Assembly: GCA_045807125.1 (NCBI GenBank)
Contig: JBJMHZ010000009.1
Span: 124,001 to 188,000, forward strand
From: JBJMHZ01 sp045807125
GTDB lineage: Bacteria; Actinomycetota; Actinomycetes; JAWWOL01
Reading direction: 5' to 3'
Length of the DNA: 64,000 nt
Numbering within the stretch: the first letter of the stretch is position 1; every line of letters starts with the position of its first letter. The position numbers and the translations under genes are program-made. Positions 39,756 through 47,867 of this stretch are shown one piece after another. Below the pieces are notes generated by a model. It was not told the origin of the DNA. It searched no databases and saw only the letters and a list, made by a program, of their open reading frames with translations.

Positions 39756-40633
39756 CCACGATGAGCGCCACCCGGGAGGCGAGCGGGAGGGGACGGCGGC
39801 GCGGGCTGCGCGAGCTGGCGCTGACCGCGGCCGTCTACCTCGCGTACGAGATCAGCCGGGTCATCGTGCAGGGCCGGCGGTCGAGCGCCTTCGGCAACGC
39901 GGCGCGGCTGCTGCGGCTCGAGCGGATCAGCGGCATCGCCTGGGAGCGCACCGTCAACGGGCTGGTGTCGGCCCACCAGGTGCTCGCCGTCAGCGCCGAC
40001 TACATGTACGCGACGCTGCACTACCTCGTCACTCCGCTGGTGCTCGTCTGGTTGTGGCGTCGCCACCGCGCGGCTTACCCGCGGGCCCGGTCGACGCTGA
40101 TGCTCGCGACGCTGATCGGGCTGGTGACGATCACGCTGCTGCCGGTCGCGCCGCCGCGCATGCTGCCCGGCTTCGTCGACACGATGGCCGACTACGCGCA
40201 GTTCGGCTGGTGGGACACCGACGCGAGCGCGCCCCGCGGCGTCGAGGGCGTCACCAACGAGATCGCGGCGATGCCCTCGCTGCACGTCGGGTGGGCGTTG
40301 TGGTGCGGCTGGCAGCTGGCCCGGCACGCCCGGCGCCGGCTGGTCCGGTTGCTGGGCGCGCTCTACCCCGTGGCCACCAGCGTCGTCGTCATCGGCACCG
40401 CCAACCACTACGTGCTCGACGTGCTCGGTGGCGTCGCGGTGATCGGCATCGCCGCGACGGCGACCCTGGCGGTGACGGCCGCGGTCGCTCGACGGCGCCG
40501 GCCACGGGCGATCGATCTGACGGCGCTGCCGGCTCAGCACGACCCGTCGCGCGCCGGCCCGGTGGCGGCCACCGCCGACAGCACGGCCGCCGAGTCCGTC
40601 GTGATCCCGGTCGCGCCGAGAGCGAGGAGCTGA
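39752..40633 (+). CDS. PAP2-superfamily membrane phosphatase/transferase
   Basis: 293 residues, six membrane helices. The PAP2 motifs are AAMPSLHVGWALW and GTANHYVLDVLGGV (catalytic His residues), with LLPVAPPRMLPGF between. This group resembles inositol-phosphoryl-ceramide or lipid-phosphate transferases and phosphatases of actinobacteria. ATG 39752 shares ATGA with the TetR stop. The last 100 bases overlap the convergent GDPD gene. Confidence 0.82.
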   Translation: MTTMSATREASGRGRRRGLRELALTAAVYLAYEISRVIVQGRRSSAFGNAARLLRLERISGIAWERTVNGLVSAHQVLAVSADYMYATLHYLVTPLVLVWLWRRHRAAYPRARSTLMLATLIGLVTITLLPVAPPRMLPGFVDTMADYAQFGWWDTDASAPRGVEGVTNEIAAMPSLHVGWALWCGWQLARHARRRLVRLLGALYPVATSVVVIGTANHYVLDVLGGVAVIGIAATATLAVTAAVARRRRPRAIDLTALPAQHDPSRAGPVAATADSTAAESVVIPVAPRARS

Positions 40634-41199
40634 CGGGCCCGGCCGACGCCGTTGACGGTCCAGGCGACGACGCACGGGGTGCGCTCGCGCAGCGCGGCGA
40701 CCGTCCGTCCGTCGAGGAGCCCGTGCCGGACGGAGACCCCGTCGGCGTCCAGCGGACCGGCGAGCAGCCGCGCCAGGCCGGGCCGGCCACGGGCGGTGCG
40801 CCAGGTGCGGAAGCCGTGCCGGCGCATCGCCGCGAGGTCATCGGCGCGCTCGCTGCTCACCACGAACCGGCGCTTGTCGGGCACCTGCTCCGCGAGTCGC
40901 TCGCGCAGCGCCAGCCGGCGCTCGGGAGCCGTCTCCTTGAGGTCGAGGAGGATGTCGCGGTCCGGCGGGACCAGCGCCAGCACGTCGGCGAGGAGCGCGT
41001 CCTGCCCGAGCGCCCGAGCCCGGCGGAGCCGCCAGTTGTCGTGCTCGACGCGCCGCAGCACCGGCAGCGGGAAGTAGTGCGACACCACGACGCCGCGCGC
41101 CGAGAGCTGCACGTCGACCTCGTACGCCCCGGCCCCCGCCGCGGCGAGCGCCGCGCAGCCGGCGGCGGTCAGCGGCGTGCGGTGGGCGACGGCGAGCAC
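40534..41199 (-). CDS. Glycerophosphodiester phosphodiesterase-like protein
   Basis: 221 residues of the GDPD TIM-barrel. AHRTPLTAAGCAALAAAGAG stands where HRG..PENT is normal, then EVDVQLSARGVVVSHYFPLP (Glu/Asp metal ligands and His), DILLDLKET and the C-terminal VVAWTVNGVGRARQLLALGA with ITTDS. The catalytic first His is in AHRTP; Gly is replaced by Thr. Probably cleaves glycerophospho-lipid head groups. The GTG at 41199 follows TAGCGT by six bases. Overlaps the PAP2 gene by 100 bp. Confidence 0.78.
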   Translation of the reverse strand: MLAVAHRTPLTAAGCAALAAAGAGAYEVDVQLSARGVVVSHYFPLPVLRRVEHDNWRLRRARALGQDALLADVLALVPPDRDILLDLKETAPERRLALRERLAEQVPDKRRFVVSSERADDLAAMRRHGFRTWRTARGRPGLARLLAGPLDADGVSVRHGLLDGRTVAALRERTPCVVAWTVNGVGRARQLLALGATGITTDSAAVLSAVAATGPARDGSC

Positions 41200-41254
41200 C
41201 CGACGACGCTAGCCGAGGCCGGTCGCGGCGGTCCGCTGGCTCATCCCGAATCGT

Positions 41255-41274
41255 TGTCATGACCGTTCTTGACA
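41255..41274. promoter_or_regulatory. Inverted repeat over the -35 of the cluster promoter
   Basis: TGTCA (41255-41259) and TGACA (41270-41274) are separated by ten bases. The right half lies inside the -35 box TTGACA. Typical position for a repressor site; the regulator is not encoded in the visible part of the cluster. Confidence 0.5.
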
Positions 41275-41297
41275 GGGCGTGACCACCCAAGTACGTT
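41269..41297 (+). promoter_or_regulatory. Near-consensus promoter of the biosynthetic operon
   Basis: TTGACA (41269-41274), a 17-base spacer and TACGTT (41292-41297), about 50 bp before the desaturase ATG. This is the best housekeeping-sigma promoter in the window. It would drive the seven-gene rightward operon. Confidence 0.8.
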
Positions 41298-41346
41298 TTG
41301 TCACCAGAAGGCCGTGATTCCCAGTTTCGCGCACGGGGGTGCGTTA

Positions 41347-42339
41347 ATGACCGAAGGCAGTATCTCTGGGCTCGTGCCCGGTTCCGGCGGCAGCGCATCC
41401 CGGACCAAGACGGTCAGCAATCCCTACATTCACCGGCTGCAGCGCCGCCATTTCCTGCTGTTCGACGTCCTGCCGATCATCGGCACGGCCGCCGCGCTCG
41501 TGCTCCTCTCGGTGCTGCCGGTCGGCGCCACCGAGATCGGCCTGCTCGTCGGCATGTGGATCGTCACCGGGCTCGGCATCACCGTCGGCTACCACCGCCT
41601 GTTCACCCACCGCACCTTCAAGGCCGCCCCGTCGGCGGCCAGCGCGCTCGCGATCGCCGGCTCGATGGCCGGCCAGGGCGGCGTCGTGTCGTGGGTCGCG
41701 CTGCACCGCCGCCACCATGAGCGCAGCGACAGGGAGGGCGACCCGCACTCCCCCAACCTCGCCGGCGGCGGCCTGAAGGGCCGGCTCGTCGGCCTGGCCC
41801 ACTCGCACTTCCTCTGGATGCGCCGCCACGACTACCCGAACGTCACGCACTACGCGCCCGACCTCATCAAGAACCGGCAGCTCGTGCGGGTGGCCCGCCT
41901 CTACTACTACTGGGTCGTCCTCGGCCTGCTGATCCCGGCGCTCGTCGGCGGCCTGGTCCACCAGAGCTGGGCCGGAGCCGCGAGCGGCCTGCTCTGGGGC
42001 GGCCTCGTGCGAATGTTCGTCCTCGAGCACATCATCTGGGCGATCAATTCTTTCCTGCACATGTTCGGCACCCATCCGTACGCCTCCCGGGAGAACAGCA
42101 GGAATGGCGGCGTCTTCGCCCTGCTGACCTTCGGCGAGGCCTGGCACAACAATCATCATGCCTTTCCCGAATCGGCCTCGTTCGGCCTGAACTGGTATCG
42201 CCTCGACCCCGGCTACTGGTTGATAGAGCTGCTGGCAGCCTGCGGGCTGGCCTGGGACGTCGGACGCCCCACCAAGGAGCGAATGGAAGCCCGCCGCATC
42301 CCCAAGGATCACCGCCCCACTGCCATCCCCACCGCGTGA
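41347..42339 (+). CDS. Membrane fatty-acid desaturase (acyl-CoA/acyl-ACP delta-9 type)
   Basis: 330 residues, four membrane helices. The three histidine boxes for the di-iron site are GYHRLFTHRTF (HxxxxH), LHRRHHERSDREGDPH (HxxHH) and WHNNHHAFP (HxxHH). Stearoyl-CoA desaturase family. ATG 41347 follows GGGGGTG by 6 bases. Its codon use is slightly less GC-biased near 42040-42200 than its neighbours. It is the first gene of the rightward biosynthetic operon, so the product probably carries a double bond from this enzyme or acts on carrier-bound chains. Confidence 0.87.
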   Translation: MTEGSISGLVPGSGGSASRTKTVSNPYIHRLQRRHFLLFDVLPIIGTAAALVLLSVLPVGATEIGLLVGMWIVTGLGITVGYHRLFTHRTFKAAPSAASALAIAGSMAGQGGVVSWVALHRRHHERSDREGDPHSPNLAGGGLKGRLVGLAHSHFLWMRRHDYPNVTHYAPDLIKNRQLVRVARLYYYWVVLGLLIPALVGGLVHQSWAGAASGLLWGGLVRMFVLEHIIWAINSFLHMFGTHPYASRENSRNGGVFALLTFGEAWHNNHHAFPESASFGLNWYRLDPGYWLIELLAACGLAWDVGRPTKERMEARRIPKDHRPTAIPTA

Positions 42340-42351
42340 GGAAGGAACGGA

Positions 42352-42624
42352 ATGAGCTCGGCGCACGACGTGGACACCAGCAAGGAGGCGATCGTCGCCT
42401 GGTGCCAGGCGTACCTCGCTGATCTTCTCGGGATTCCCGCCGCGAAGGTGGACCCCGGCGCGGACTTCGACCGGCTCGGGATCGACTCGGCCCTCGCCGT
42501 CGCGCTGCTGTCGGAGACCGAGGAGCGCTACGGCGTCGAGATGGCGCCGGAGGCACTGTTCGAGAACCCGAACCTCAACGCGGTGGCGCAGTACCTGCAC
42601 GAGCAGGCCAAGCGGGCCGCGTAG
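42352..42624 (+). CDS. Acyl carrier protein
   Basis: 90 residues. The phosphopantetheine serine is in DRLGIDSALAVALLSETEER. The usual four-helix ACP pattern follows (VAWCQAYLADLLGIPAAKVD, FENPNLNAVAQYLHEQA). RBS GGAAGGAACGGA before the ATG. 12 bp after the desaturase and 2 bp before the methyltransferase. Likely charged by the acyl-AMP ligase encoded in the same operon. Confidence 0.92.
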   Translation: MSSAHDVDTSKEAIVAWCQAYLADLLGIPAAKVDPGADFDRLGIDSALAVALLSETEERYGVEMAPEALFENPNLNAVAQYLHEQAKRAA

Positions 42625-42626
42625 CC

Positions 42627-43562
42627 ATGGCGGCATCGATCGACACCGGCCGGCCCGGTGACCGCACCGATGATCGCGCCGGCAGGGCTGCCCGGGCCCG
42701 GAGCGCCATCCGCCATCACTACGACGTCGGCAACGCGTTCTACCGGCTCTGGCTCGATCGCTCGCTGACCTACTCGTGCGCGATGCCGGAGGGCCAGGAC
42801 GACGAGCTCGAGGCAGCGCAGGAGCGCAAGCTGCGCTACCACCTCGACGCCATCGGGGCCGGGCGCGCGCGGAGCGTCCTCGACGTCGGCTGCGGCTGGG
42901 GCGCGATCCTGCAGCGGGCGGCCGAGGTCCACCGGGTGCCGCGGTCGGTCGGCCTCACCCTGAGCGAGGAGCAGGCCGCGCACGTGCGGTCGTGCGGCTA
43001 CCCCGGCGTGGAGGTGCGCACCGAGAACTGGCTGCACTACGAGCCCGACGGCCGCTTCGACGGCATCGTCTCGATCGGTGCGTTCGAGCACTTCGCCAGT
43101 CCCGACGACTCCCCCGCCGACAAGATCCGGGTCTACCGGGAGTTCTTCGACCGCTGCCGCGGCTGGCTCGACGACGGCGGCGCGCTGTCGCTGCAGACGA
43201 TCGCGTACGCGAACATGTCCCGCGACGACGCCAGCGCGTTCATCCAGCAGGACGTCTTCCCCGACGCCGACCTGCCGACCCTCGCGGAGATCGCGACCGC
43301 CGCGGAGGGCTCCTTCGAGATCCGCTCGGTGCGCAACGACCGGCTTGACTACGCCTGGACCTGCGAGCAGTGGGCCCGCCGGCTGCGGGCCAACCGCGAC
43401 GAGGCGATCCGGCTCGTCGGGCCAGACGTGGTGGCCAGGTACGAGCGCTACCTGAAGCTGTCCGCCATGGGCTTCCGGATGGGCAAGATCTGCCTGCTCC
43501 GGCTGGTGCTGCACCCCTTCCCCGGCGGCTACTTCGGGCGCCGCGCGACGCCGGGGGCTTGA
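42627..43562 (+). CDS. Cyclopropane-fatty-acid-synthase-type SAM methyltransferase
   Basis: 311 residues of the CFA/mycolic-acid-cyclopropane family. Markers: HHYDVGNAFYRLWLDRSLTY, SAM loop SVLDVGCGWGAILQ, SVGLTLSEEQ and VSIGAFEHFA. The C-terminal helix YLKLSAMGFRMGKICLLRLV is also typical. Members add a methylene or methyl (or make hydroxy/methoxy groups) at a fatty-acid double bond, here perhaps the one made by the desaturase. ATG 42627, two bases after the ACP stop; its stop is two bases before the P450 start. Confidence 0.88.
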   Translation: MAASIDTGRPGDRTDDRAGRAARARSAIRHHYDVGNAFYRLWLDRSLTYSCAMPEGQDDELEAAQERKLRYHLDAIGAGRARSVLDVGCGWGAILQRAAEVHRVPRSVGLTLSEEQAAHVRSCGYPGVEVRTENWLHYEPDGRFDGIVSIGAFEHFASPDDSPADKIRVYREFFDRCRGWLDDGGALSLQTIAYANMSRDDASAFIQQDVFPDADLPTLAEIATAAEGSFEIRSVRNDRLDYAWTCEQWARRLRANRDEAIRLVGPDVVARYERYLKLSAMGFRMGKICLLRLVLHPFPGGYFGRRATPGA

Positions 43563-43564
43563 CC

Positions 43565-44845
43565 GTGGACATCCGCGAGGAGACGCCCGCCGGCGAGGCT
43601 CTCGGCGCCGGACGGCGACCCGGCGCAGCCGTCCGGTTCAACCCGTTCAGCGCCGAGTTCCGGCGCGACCCCTACCCGCTCTACCGGCAGCTGCGCGAGG
43701 CGAGTCCCGTTCACCGGACGATGGGCATGTGGGTCCTCACCCGCTACGCCGACGTGCAGGACGCGCTGCGCAGCCCGTCGTTCAGCGCCGACCTCATCCC
43801 GCAGCTGGTCAGCCGCCAGGCGAGCCGGCTGGCCGAACGCGACGTGGGGCGCATCGAGCGGCTGGCGCGCAAGTCGCTCGTCTTCACCGACAACCCCGAC
43901 CACGCGCGCCTGCGCGCGCTGGTCAACCGGGCCTTCACCGGACCGGCCGTCGAGCAACTGCGCCGCCGGATCGGCGAGGTGGTCGAGCGGCTCGTCCGGC
44001 GGGCGTGGGACGGCGGCGGCATGGACGTCATCGCCGACCTCGCGACGCCGCTGCCGATCGAGGTGATGTGCGACTGGATGGCGCTGCCTCACGACCTCCG
44101 CGAGCACGTCGGCGGGTGGACGCACGACATCCGCTTCCTGCTCGAGCCGGGGCTGATGAAGGGCGAGGACTTCGCGCACGTCTGCGACGTCGTCGAGGCG
44201 TTCTACGGCGCGCTCGACGAGGTGGTGGAGCAGCGGCGGTCGCGGCCGGGCGACGACCTCATCAGCCGGTTGCTCGCCGCCGAGACGGGCGGCGGCGACC
44301 GGCTGAGCCGCGAGGAGCTCGTCTTCGTGTGCCTCATGTGCTTCATCGCCGGCAACGAGACCACGACGTCGCTGATCGGCAACGGCCTGCTGGCGCTGCT
44401 CTCCCATCCCGAGCAGGACGCCTTGCTCCACGACCGGCCGCAGCTCGCGCGCAGCGCCGTCGACGAGATACTGCGCTACGACTGCCCGCTGCAGCTCACC
44501 AAGCGGGTCGCGACGTCCGACGTGCGAATCGACGGCGAGACCGTGCGAGAGGGCGACCAGGTGCTGCTCTGCCTCGCCGCCGCCAACCGCGACCCGGCGG
44601 TCTTCGACCGGCCGGACGAGCTCGACATCGCCCGCGACGCCAGGCGGCACCTCGCGCTCGGTCACGGGATGCACGGCTGCCTCGGCGGCACGCTCGCGAA
44701 GGTGCAGACCGAGGTGGTCCTCGAGCAGCTGTACGCGCGCGCCGAGCGCCTGGAGCTGCTCGCCACCCGGCCGGAGTGGCAGGACCGCAGCTTCATCGTG
44801 CGCGGCCTGAAGCAGCTGCCGGTCGCGGTGCGGGGCAGCCGGTGA
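43565..44845 (+). CDS. Cytochrome P450
   Basis: 426 residues. The I-helix AGNETTTSL, the ExxR motif EILR and the heme loop LALGHGMHGCLGGTLAK with its thiolate Cys are all in place. Soluble class I bacterial P450 (no membrane anchor). GTG start at 43565; the next gene's GTG shares GTGA with this stop. It would hydroxylate or otherwise oxidise the carrier-bound or released chain. No ferredoxin gene is close. Confidence 0.92.
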   Translation: MDIREETPAGEALGAGRRPGAAVRFNPFSAEFRRDPYPLYRQLREASPVHRTMGMWVLTRYADVQDALRSPSFSADLIPQLVSRQASRLAERDVGRIERLARKSLVFTDNPDHARLRALVNRAFTGPAVEQLRRRIGEVVERLVRRAWDGGGMDVIADLATPLPIEVMCDWMALPHDLREHVGGWTHDIRFLLEPGLMKGEDFAHVCDVVEAFYGALDEVVEQRRSRPGDDLISRLLAAETGGGDRLSREELVFVCLMCFIAGNETTTSLIGNGLLALLSHPEQDALLHDRPQLARSAVDEILRYDCPLQLTKRVATSDVRIDGETVREGDQVLLCLAAANRDPAVFDRPDELDIARDARRHLALGHGMHGCLGGTLAKVQTEVVLEQLYARAERLELLATRPEWQDRSFIVRGLKQLPVAVRGSR

Positions 44846-45684
44846 CGGCGGCAGAGCCGGCTGCCGGGCCGGTCGAGCCCGCTGTGCCCTCCCTCGGCCG
44901 GCCATGGCTGCGGCCGGAGCGCGCGGACGCTGCCGTCCGGCTCATCTGCCTGCCGCACGCGGGCGGCGGAGCCAGCACGTTCAACGGCTGGCTCGGCCTG
45001 TTCCCGCCGGGCATCGCCGCCGTGCGCGTCCAGCTGCCCGGGCGCGAGGACGTCGCCAGGGAGCGCCCGCTGCGCCGGGTGCACGAGGCGGTCGCCGCGC
45101 TGCTTCCTCAGGTGAGCCGGGAGATGGACGTCCCGGTGGCGCTGTACGGCCACAGCATGGGGTCGCTGATCGCCGCCGAGCTCGCCAGGGAGCTGACCGC
45201 CGCCGGCACCCCGCCGGTCCACCTGTTCGTCTCCGGCCGCCGGCCGCCGCACCTGCCGGCGAGCAGGGCGACGATCCATCACCTGCCCGACCCCGAGCTG
45301 GCCGATGTCCTCGACATGATGGCCGGCAAGCCGCCGGCACCCGGCCGGGCGCTGAGCGCCTTCCTGCGCTACGCGGTGCGCATCTCGCGGGTCGACCTCG
45401 AGCTCTCCGAGGAATATCCCCCGCGCCGCCAGCGCAAGCTCGCCTGCCCCGTCACGGCGTTCTACGGCACCGACGACCCCGTCGTCGACCCGGCGGAGAT
45501 GGCGACCTGGGCCGAGGAGACCGACGGGCCGTTCGCGATCCACGGCTTCTCCGGCCATCACTTCTTCAACCAGGACCACCGGGCGGAGATAGCGGCCCTC
45601 ATCACCGAGGCCCTCGGGGGGATCGGGCCCGCCGCCCTTGCCGAAGGGGAGGGAAAGGTTGCCGCAACGAGCACTGCTTCCTGA
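44842..45684 (+). CDS. Type II thioesterase
   Basis: 280 residues. The alpha/beta-hydrolase of NRPS/PKS-associated thioesterases: LICLPHAGGGASTFNGW near the start, the nucleophile GHSMGSLIAAEL, acid FYGTDDPVVDP and the histidine SGHHFF. Releases or edits acyl groups from carrier proteins. GTG 44842 overlaps the P450 stop. Its 3' end overlaps the acyl-AMP ligase start by 26 bp. Confidence 0.88.
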   Translation: MTAAEPAAGPVEPAVPSLGRPWLRPERADAAVRLICLPHAGGGASTFNGWLGLFPPGIAAVRVQLPGREDVARERPLRRVHEAVAALLPQVSREMDVPVALYGHSMGSLIAAELARELTAAGTPPVHLFVSGRRPPHLPASRATIHHLPDPELADVLDMMAGKPPAPGRALSAFLRYAVRISRVDLELSEEYPPRRQRKLACPVTAFYGTDDPVVDPAEMATWAEETDGPFAIHGFSGHHFFNQDHRAEIAALITEALGGIGPAALAEGEGKVAATSTAS

Positions 45685-47401
45685 GATCCTCGCGAGCCGC
45701 GCCGCCGCGCAGCGCGACCAGCGGGCGTACGCGTTCCTCGACGAGCGCGGGCAGGAGGTGGCCGCCCTCACCTACGGCGAGCTGCACGCGCGGGCGCTCG
45801 CCGTGGCGCGGCAGCTGAGCGAGCGCTGCCGCCCCGGCGACCGGGCGCTGCTGCTCTTCCCGCCCGGGCTCGACTTCATCGTCGCGTGGTTCGGCTGCCT
45901 CTACGCGCAGGTCATCGCGGTGCCGGTCAACCCACCGCGCCGCGACCGCCTGCACGACGCGACCCGCAGCGTGGTCCGCGACTGCGAGCCGGCCGCCGCA
46001 CTCACCATCGCGGCGATGGCCGAGCCGGCAAGGGCCGCCCTCGATGCGGTGCGCGCCGGCCTGCACTGGCTCGCGGTCGACCGGCTGGACGTCGCGGCCG
46101 GCGCCGGCTTCCAGCCGCGGCCCTGCTCGCCGGACGCCGTCGCCTTCCTCCAGTACACCTCCGGCTCGACGTCGGACCCGAAGGGCGTCATGGTCTCGCA
46201 CCGCAACCTCGCCGCCAACGAGGAGATGATCCAGCGCGGGTTCGGCCACGACGAGCGGTCGACGTTCGTCGGCTGGACACCGCTCTTCCACGACCAAGGG
46301 CTCATCGGCAACGTGCTGCAGCCGCTGCACCTCGGGGCGCTCAGCGTGCTGATGTCGCCGCTCGCGTTCATCAGGTGGCCGCTGCTGTGGCCGGCCGCCA
46401 TCTCGCGCTACCGCGCGCACACCAGCGGCGGCCCCAACTTCGCGTTCGACATCTGCGCGGCGAAGGTGGCCAAGGGCGGCCTGCCGGACGACACCGACCT
46501 GAGCTGCTGGAAGGTCGCGTACAACGGGGCCGAGCCCATCCGTCCGGAGACGCTGCGCCGGTTCGCGGCGGCGCTCGCGCCGTACGGGTTCAGCGAGCGG
46601 GCCCTCTACCCCTGCTACGGCCTGGCCGAGGCCACCCTGCTCGTGACCGGCAGCGAGAAGGGCCGCGGCCCGCGCACCCTCGACGCCGACGTAGCGGCGC
46701 TCGGCCGCCGCGAGCTCGAGGCGCCGGCCGGCCGAGGCACCACGCTCGTGGGGTCGGGCCTCGTGCTGCCGGAGGAGCGCGTCCGCATCGTCGACCCCGA
46801 GACCCGGCGGCCGTGCGCCGGCGACCGGATCGGCGAGATTTGGGTCTCCGGCGAGCACGTGACGCAGGGCTACTGGCAACGCCCGGAGGCGACCGCGGAG
46901 ACGTTCCACGCGCGGCTGGACGACGAGCCCGGCCGCACCTACCTGCGCACCGGCGACCTCGGTGCGCTGGTCGACGGCGAGCTGTACGTCGTCGGCCGGC
47001 TGAAGGACCTCGTCATCATCAGGGGCCGCAACTACTACCCGCACGACATCGAGCGCACGGCGCAGACGGCGCACCCCATGCTGCGCCCCGGCGGGTGCGC
47101 GGCGTTCTCGGTGGGTGACGACGGCGAGCGGCTCGTCGTCGTGCAGGAGGTCAGGCGCGAGCCCGGGTCCAGTGGCGACTCCGTCGACCTCGCCGACGTC
47201 GCCGGCTCGATCAGGGAGGCCGTCGCGCGCGAGCACGAGGTCTCGCTGAGCGACCTGGTGCTGACCGTGCCGGGCGCGCTGCAGAAGACGAGCAGCGGCA
47301 AGATCATGCGAGCGGCGGCCCGGCGGCGCTACCTGGACGGCGGCTTCGAGGAATGGACCCCCGTGCCAGCGGAGGAGCTCGAGGGCGTTGCGAGCGCCTG
47401 A
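45659..47401 (+). CDS. Fatty acyl-AMP ligase (FAAL)
   Basis: 580 residues of the ANL superfamily. Motifs: YTSGSTSDPKGVMVSHRNLA (A3), GWTPLFHDQGLIGNVLQP and AISRYRAHTSGGPNFAFDIC (typical of FAALs), LYPCYGLAEATLLVTG, YLRTGDLG and the C-terminal ALQKTSSGKIMRAAARRR. FAALs adenylate fatty acids and pass them to an ACP instead of CoA. Start: TTG 45659 with GGGAGGG six bases upstream. It overlaps the thioesterase end. Likely loads the ACP of this operon. Confidence 0.88.
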   Translation: MPQRALLPEILASRAAAQRDQRAYAFLDERGQEVAALTYGELHARALAVARQLSERCRPGDRALLLFPPGLDFIVAWFGCLYAQVIAVPVNPPRRDRLHDATRSVVRDCEPAAALTIAAMAEPARAALDAVRAGLHWLAVDRLDVAAGAGFQPRPCSPDAVAFLQYTSGSTSDPKGVMVSHRNLAANEEMIQRGFGHDERSTFVGWTPLFHDQGLIGNVLQPLHLGALSVLMSPLAFIRWPLLWPAAISRYRAHTSGGPNFAFDICAAKVAKGGLPDDTDLSCWKVAYNGAEPIRPETLRRFAAALAPYGFSERALYPCYGLAEATLLVTGSEKGRGPRTLDADVAALGRRELEAPAGRGTTLVGSGLVLPEERVRIVDPETRRPCAGDRIGEIWVSGEHVTQGYWQRPEATAETFHARLDDEPGRTYLRTGDLGALVDGELYVVGRLKDLVIIRGRNYYPHDIERTAQTAHPMLRPGGCAAFSVGDDGERLVVVQEVRREPGSSGDSVDLADVAGSIREAVAREHEVSLSDLVLTVPGALQKTSSGKIMRAAARRRYLDGGFEEWTPVPAEELEGVASA

Positions 47402-47420
47402 GCCCGGCGCAGGGAGCCCG

Positions 47421-47849
47421 GTGACCGCCACCGCGGTCGCGGCGGTGCGCGCCGCCGTGCTGGCCATGCCCGCTGCGCAGCACCTCGGCTTCGGCTTCGG
47501 CCGGCTGGTGCCCGGCGAGGCCGAGATCGTCCAGCCGCACCGCGGCGAGCTCACCCAGCAGGACGGCTCGGTGCAGGGCGGCGTGCTGGGCGCGCTCGCC
47601 GACTTCGCGGCCGGCTCGGCGGCGGCCACGCTGCTGCCGCCGGGCTGGACGAGCGTGACGATGGACTACACGGTCAAGCTGCTGGCGCCGGCGAGGGGCG
47701 AGCGCGTCGTCGCGCGGGGGCGCGTCGTCAGGGCCGGCCGGACGGTGACCGTCGCGGCGGCCGACGTCTACGCAGTCGACGGGAGCGAGGAGCAGCTGTG
47801 CGCCACCGCCCTCGTCACCATGCGCAACGTCGAGCCGCGCGGCACCTGA
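47421..47849 (+). CDS. Hotdog-fold thioesterase (PaaI type)
   Basis: 142 residues. The hotdog pattern is AAQHLGFGFGRLVPGEAEIV, then the catalytic-loop QDGSVQGGVLGALADFAAGS and SVTMDYTVKLLAPARGERVV. PaaI-type enzymes hydrolyse acyl-CoA or acyl-ACP thioesters. GTG 47421 with AGGGAG four bases upstream. Last gene of the rightward operon; it converges on the leftward operon with an 18-bp gap. Confidence 0.83.
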   Translation: MTATAVAAVRAAVLAMPAAQHLGFGFGRLVPGEAEIVQPHRGELTQQDGSVQGGVLGALADFAAGSAAATLLPPGWTSVTMDYTVKLLAPARGERVVARGRVVRAGRTVTVAAADVYAVDGSEEQLCATALVTMRNVEPRGT

Positions 47850-47867
47850 CCGCGGCGCCGCGGCGCC
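47850..47867. terminator. GC-only palindrome between convergent operons
   Basis: CCGCGGCGCCGCGG (47850-47863) is a perfect palindrome, and GGCGCC repeats twice in the 18-bp gap between stops. No U tract, and the loop would be minimal, so a terminator is only a possibility. Confidence 0.3.

Noticed and set aside
45659..47401. Fatty acyl-CoA synthetase instead of FAAL
   Set aside because: The ACP in the same operon and the FAAL-like SGGPNFAFDIC segment favour transfer to ACP, although CoA use cannot be excluded by sequence.
47850..47867. Strong rho-independent terminator
   Set aside because: GC palindrome without a usable loop or U tract. Listed only as a low-confidence terminator.
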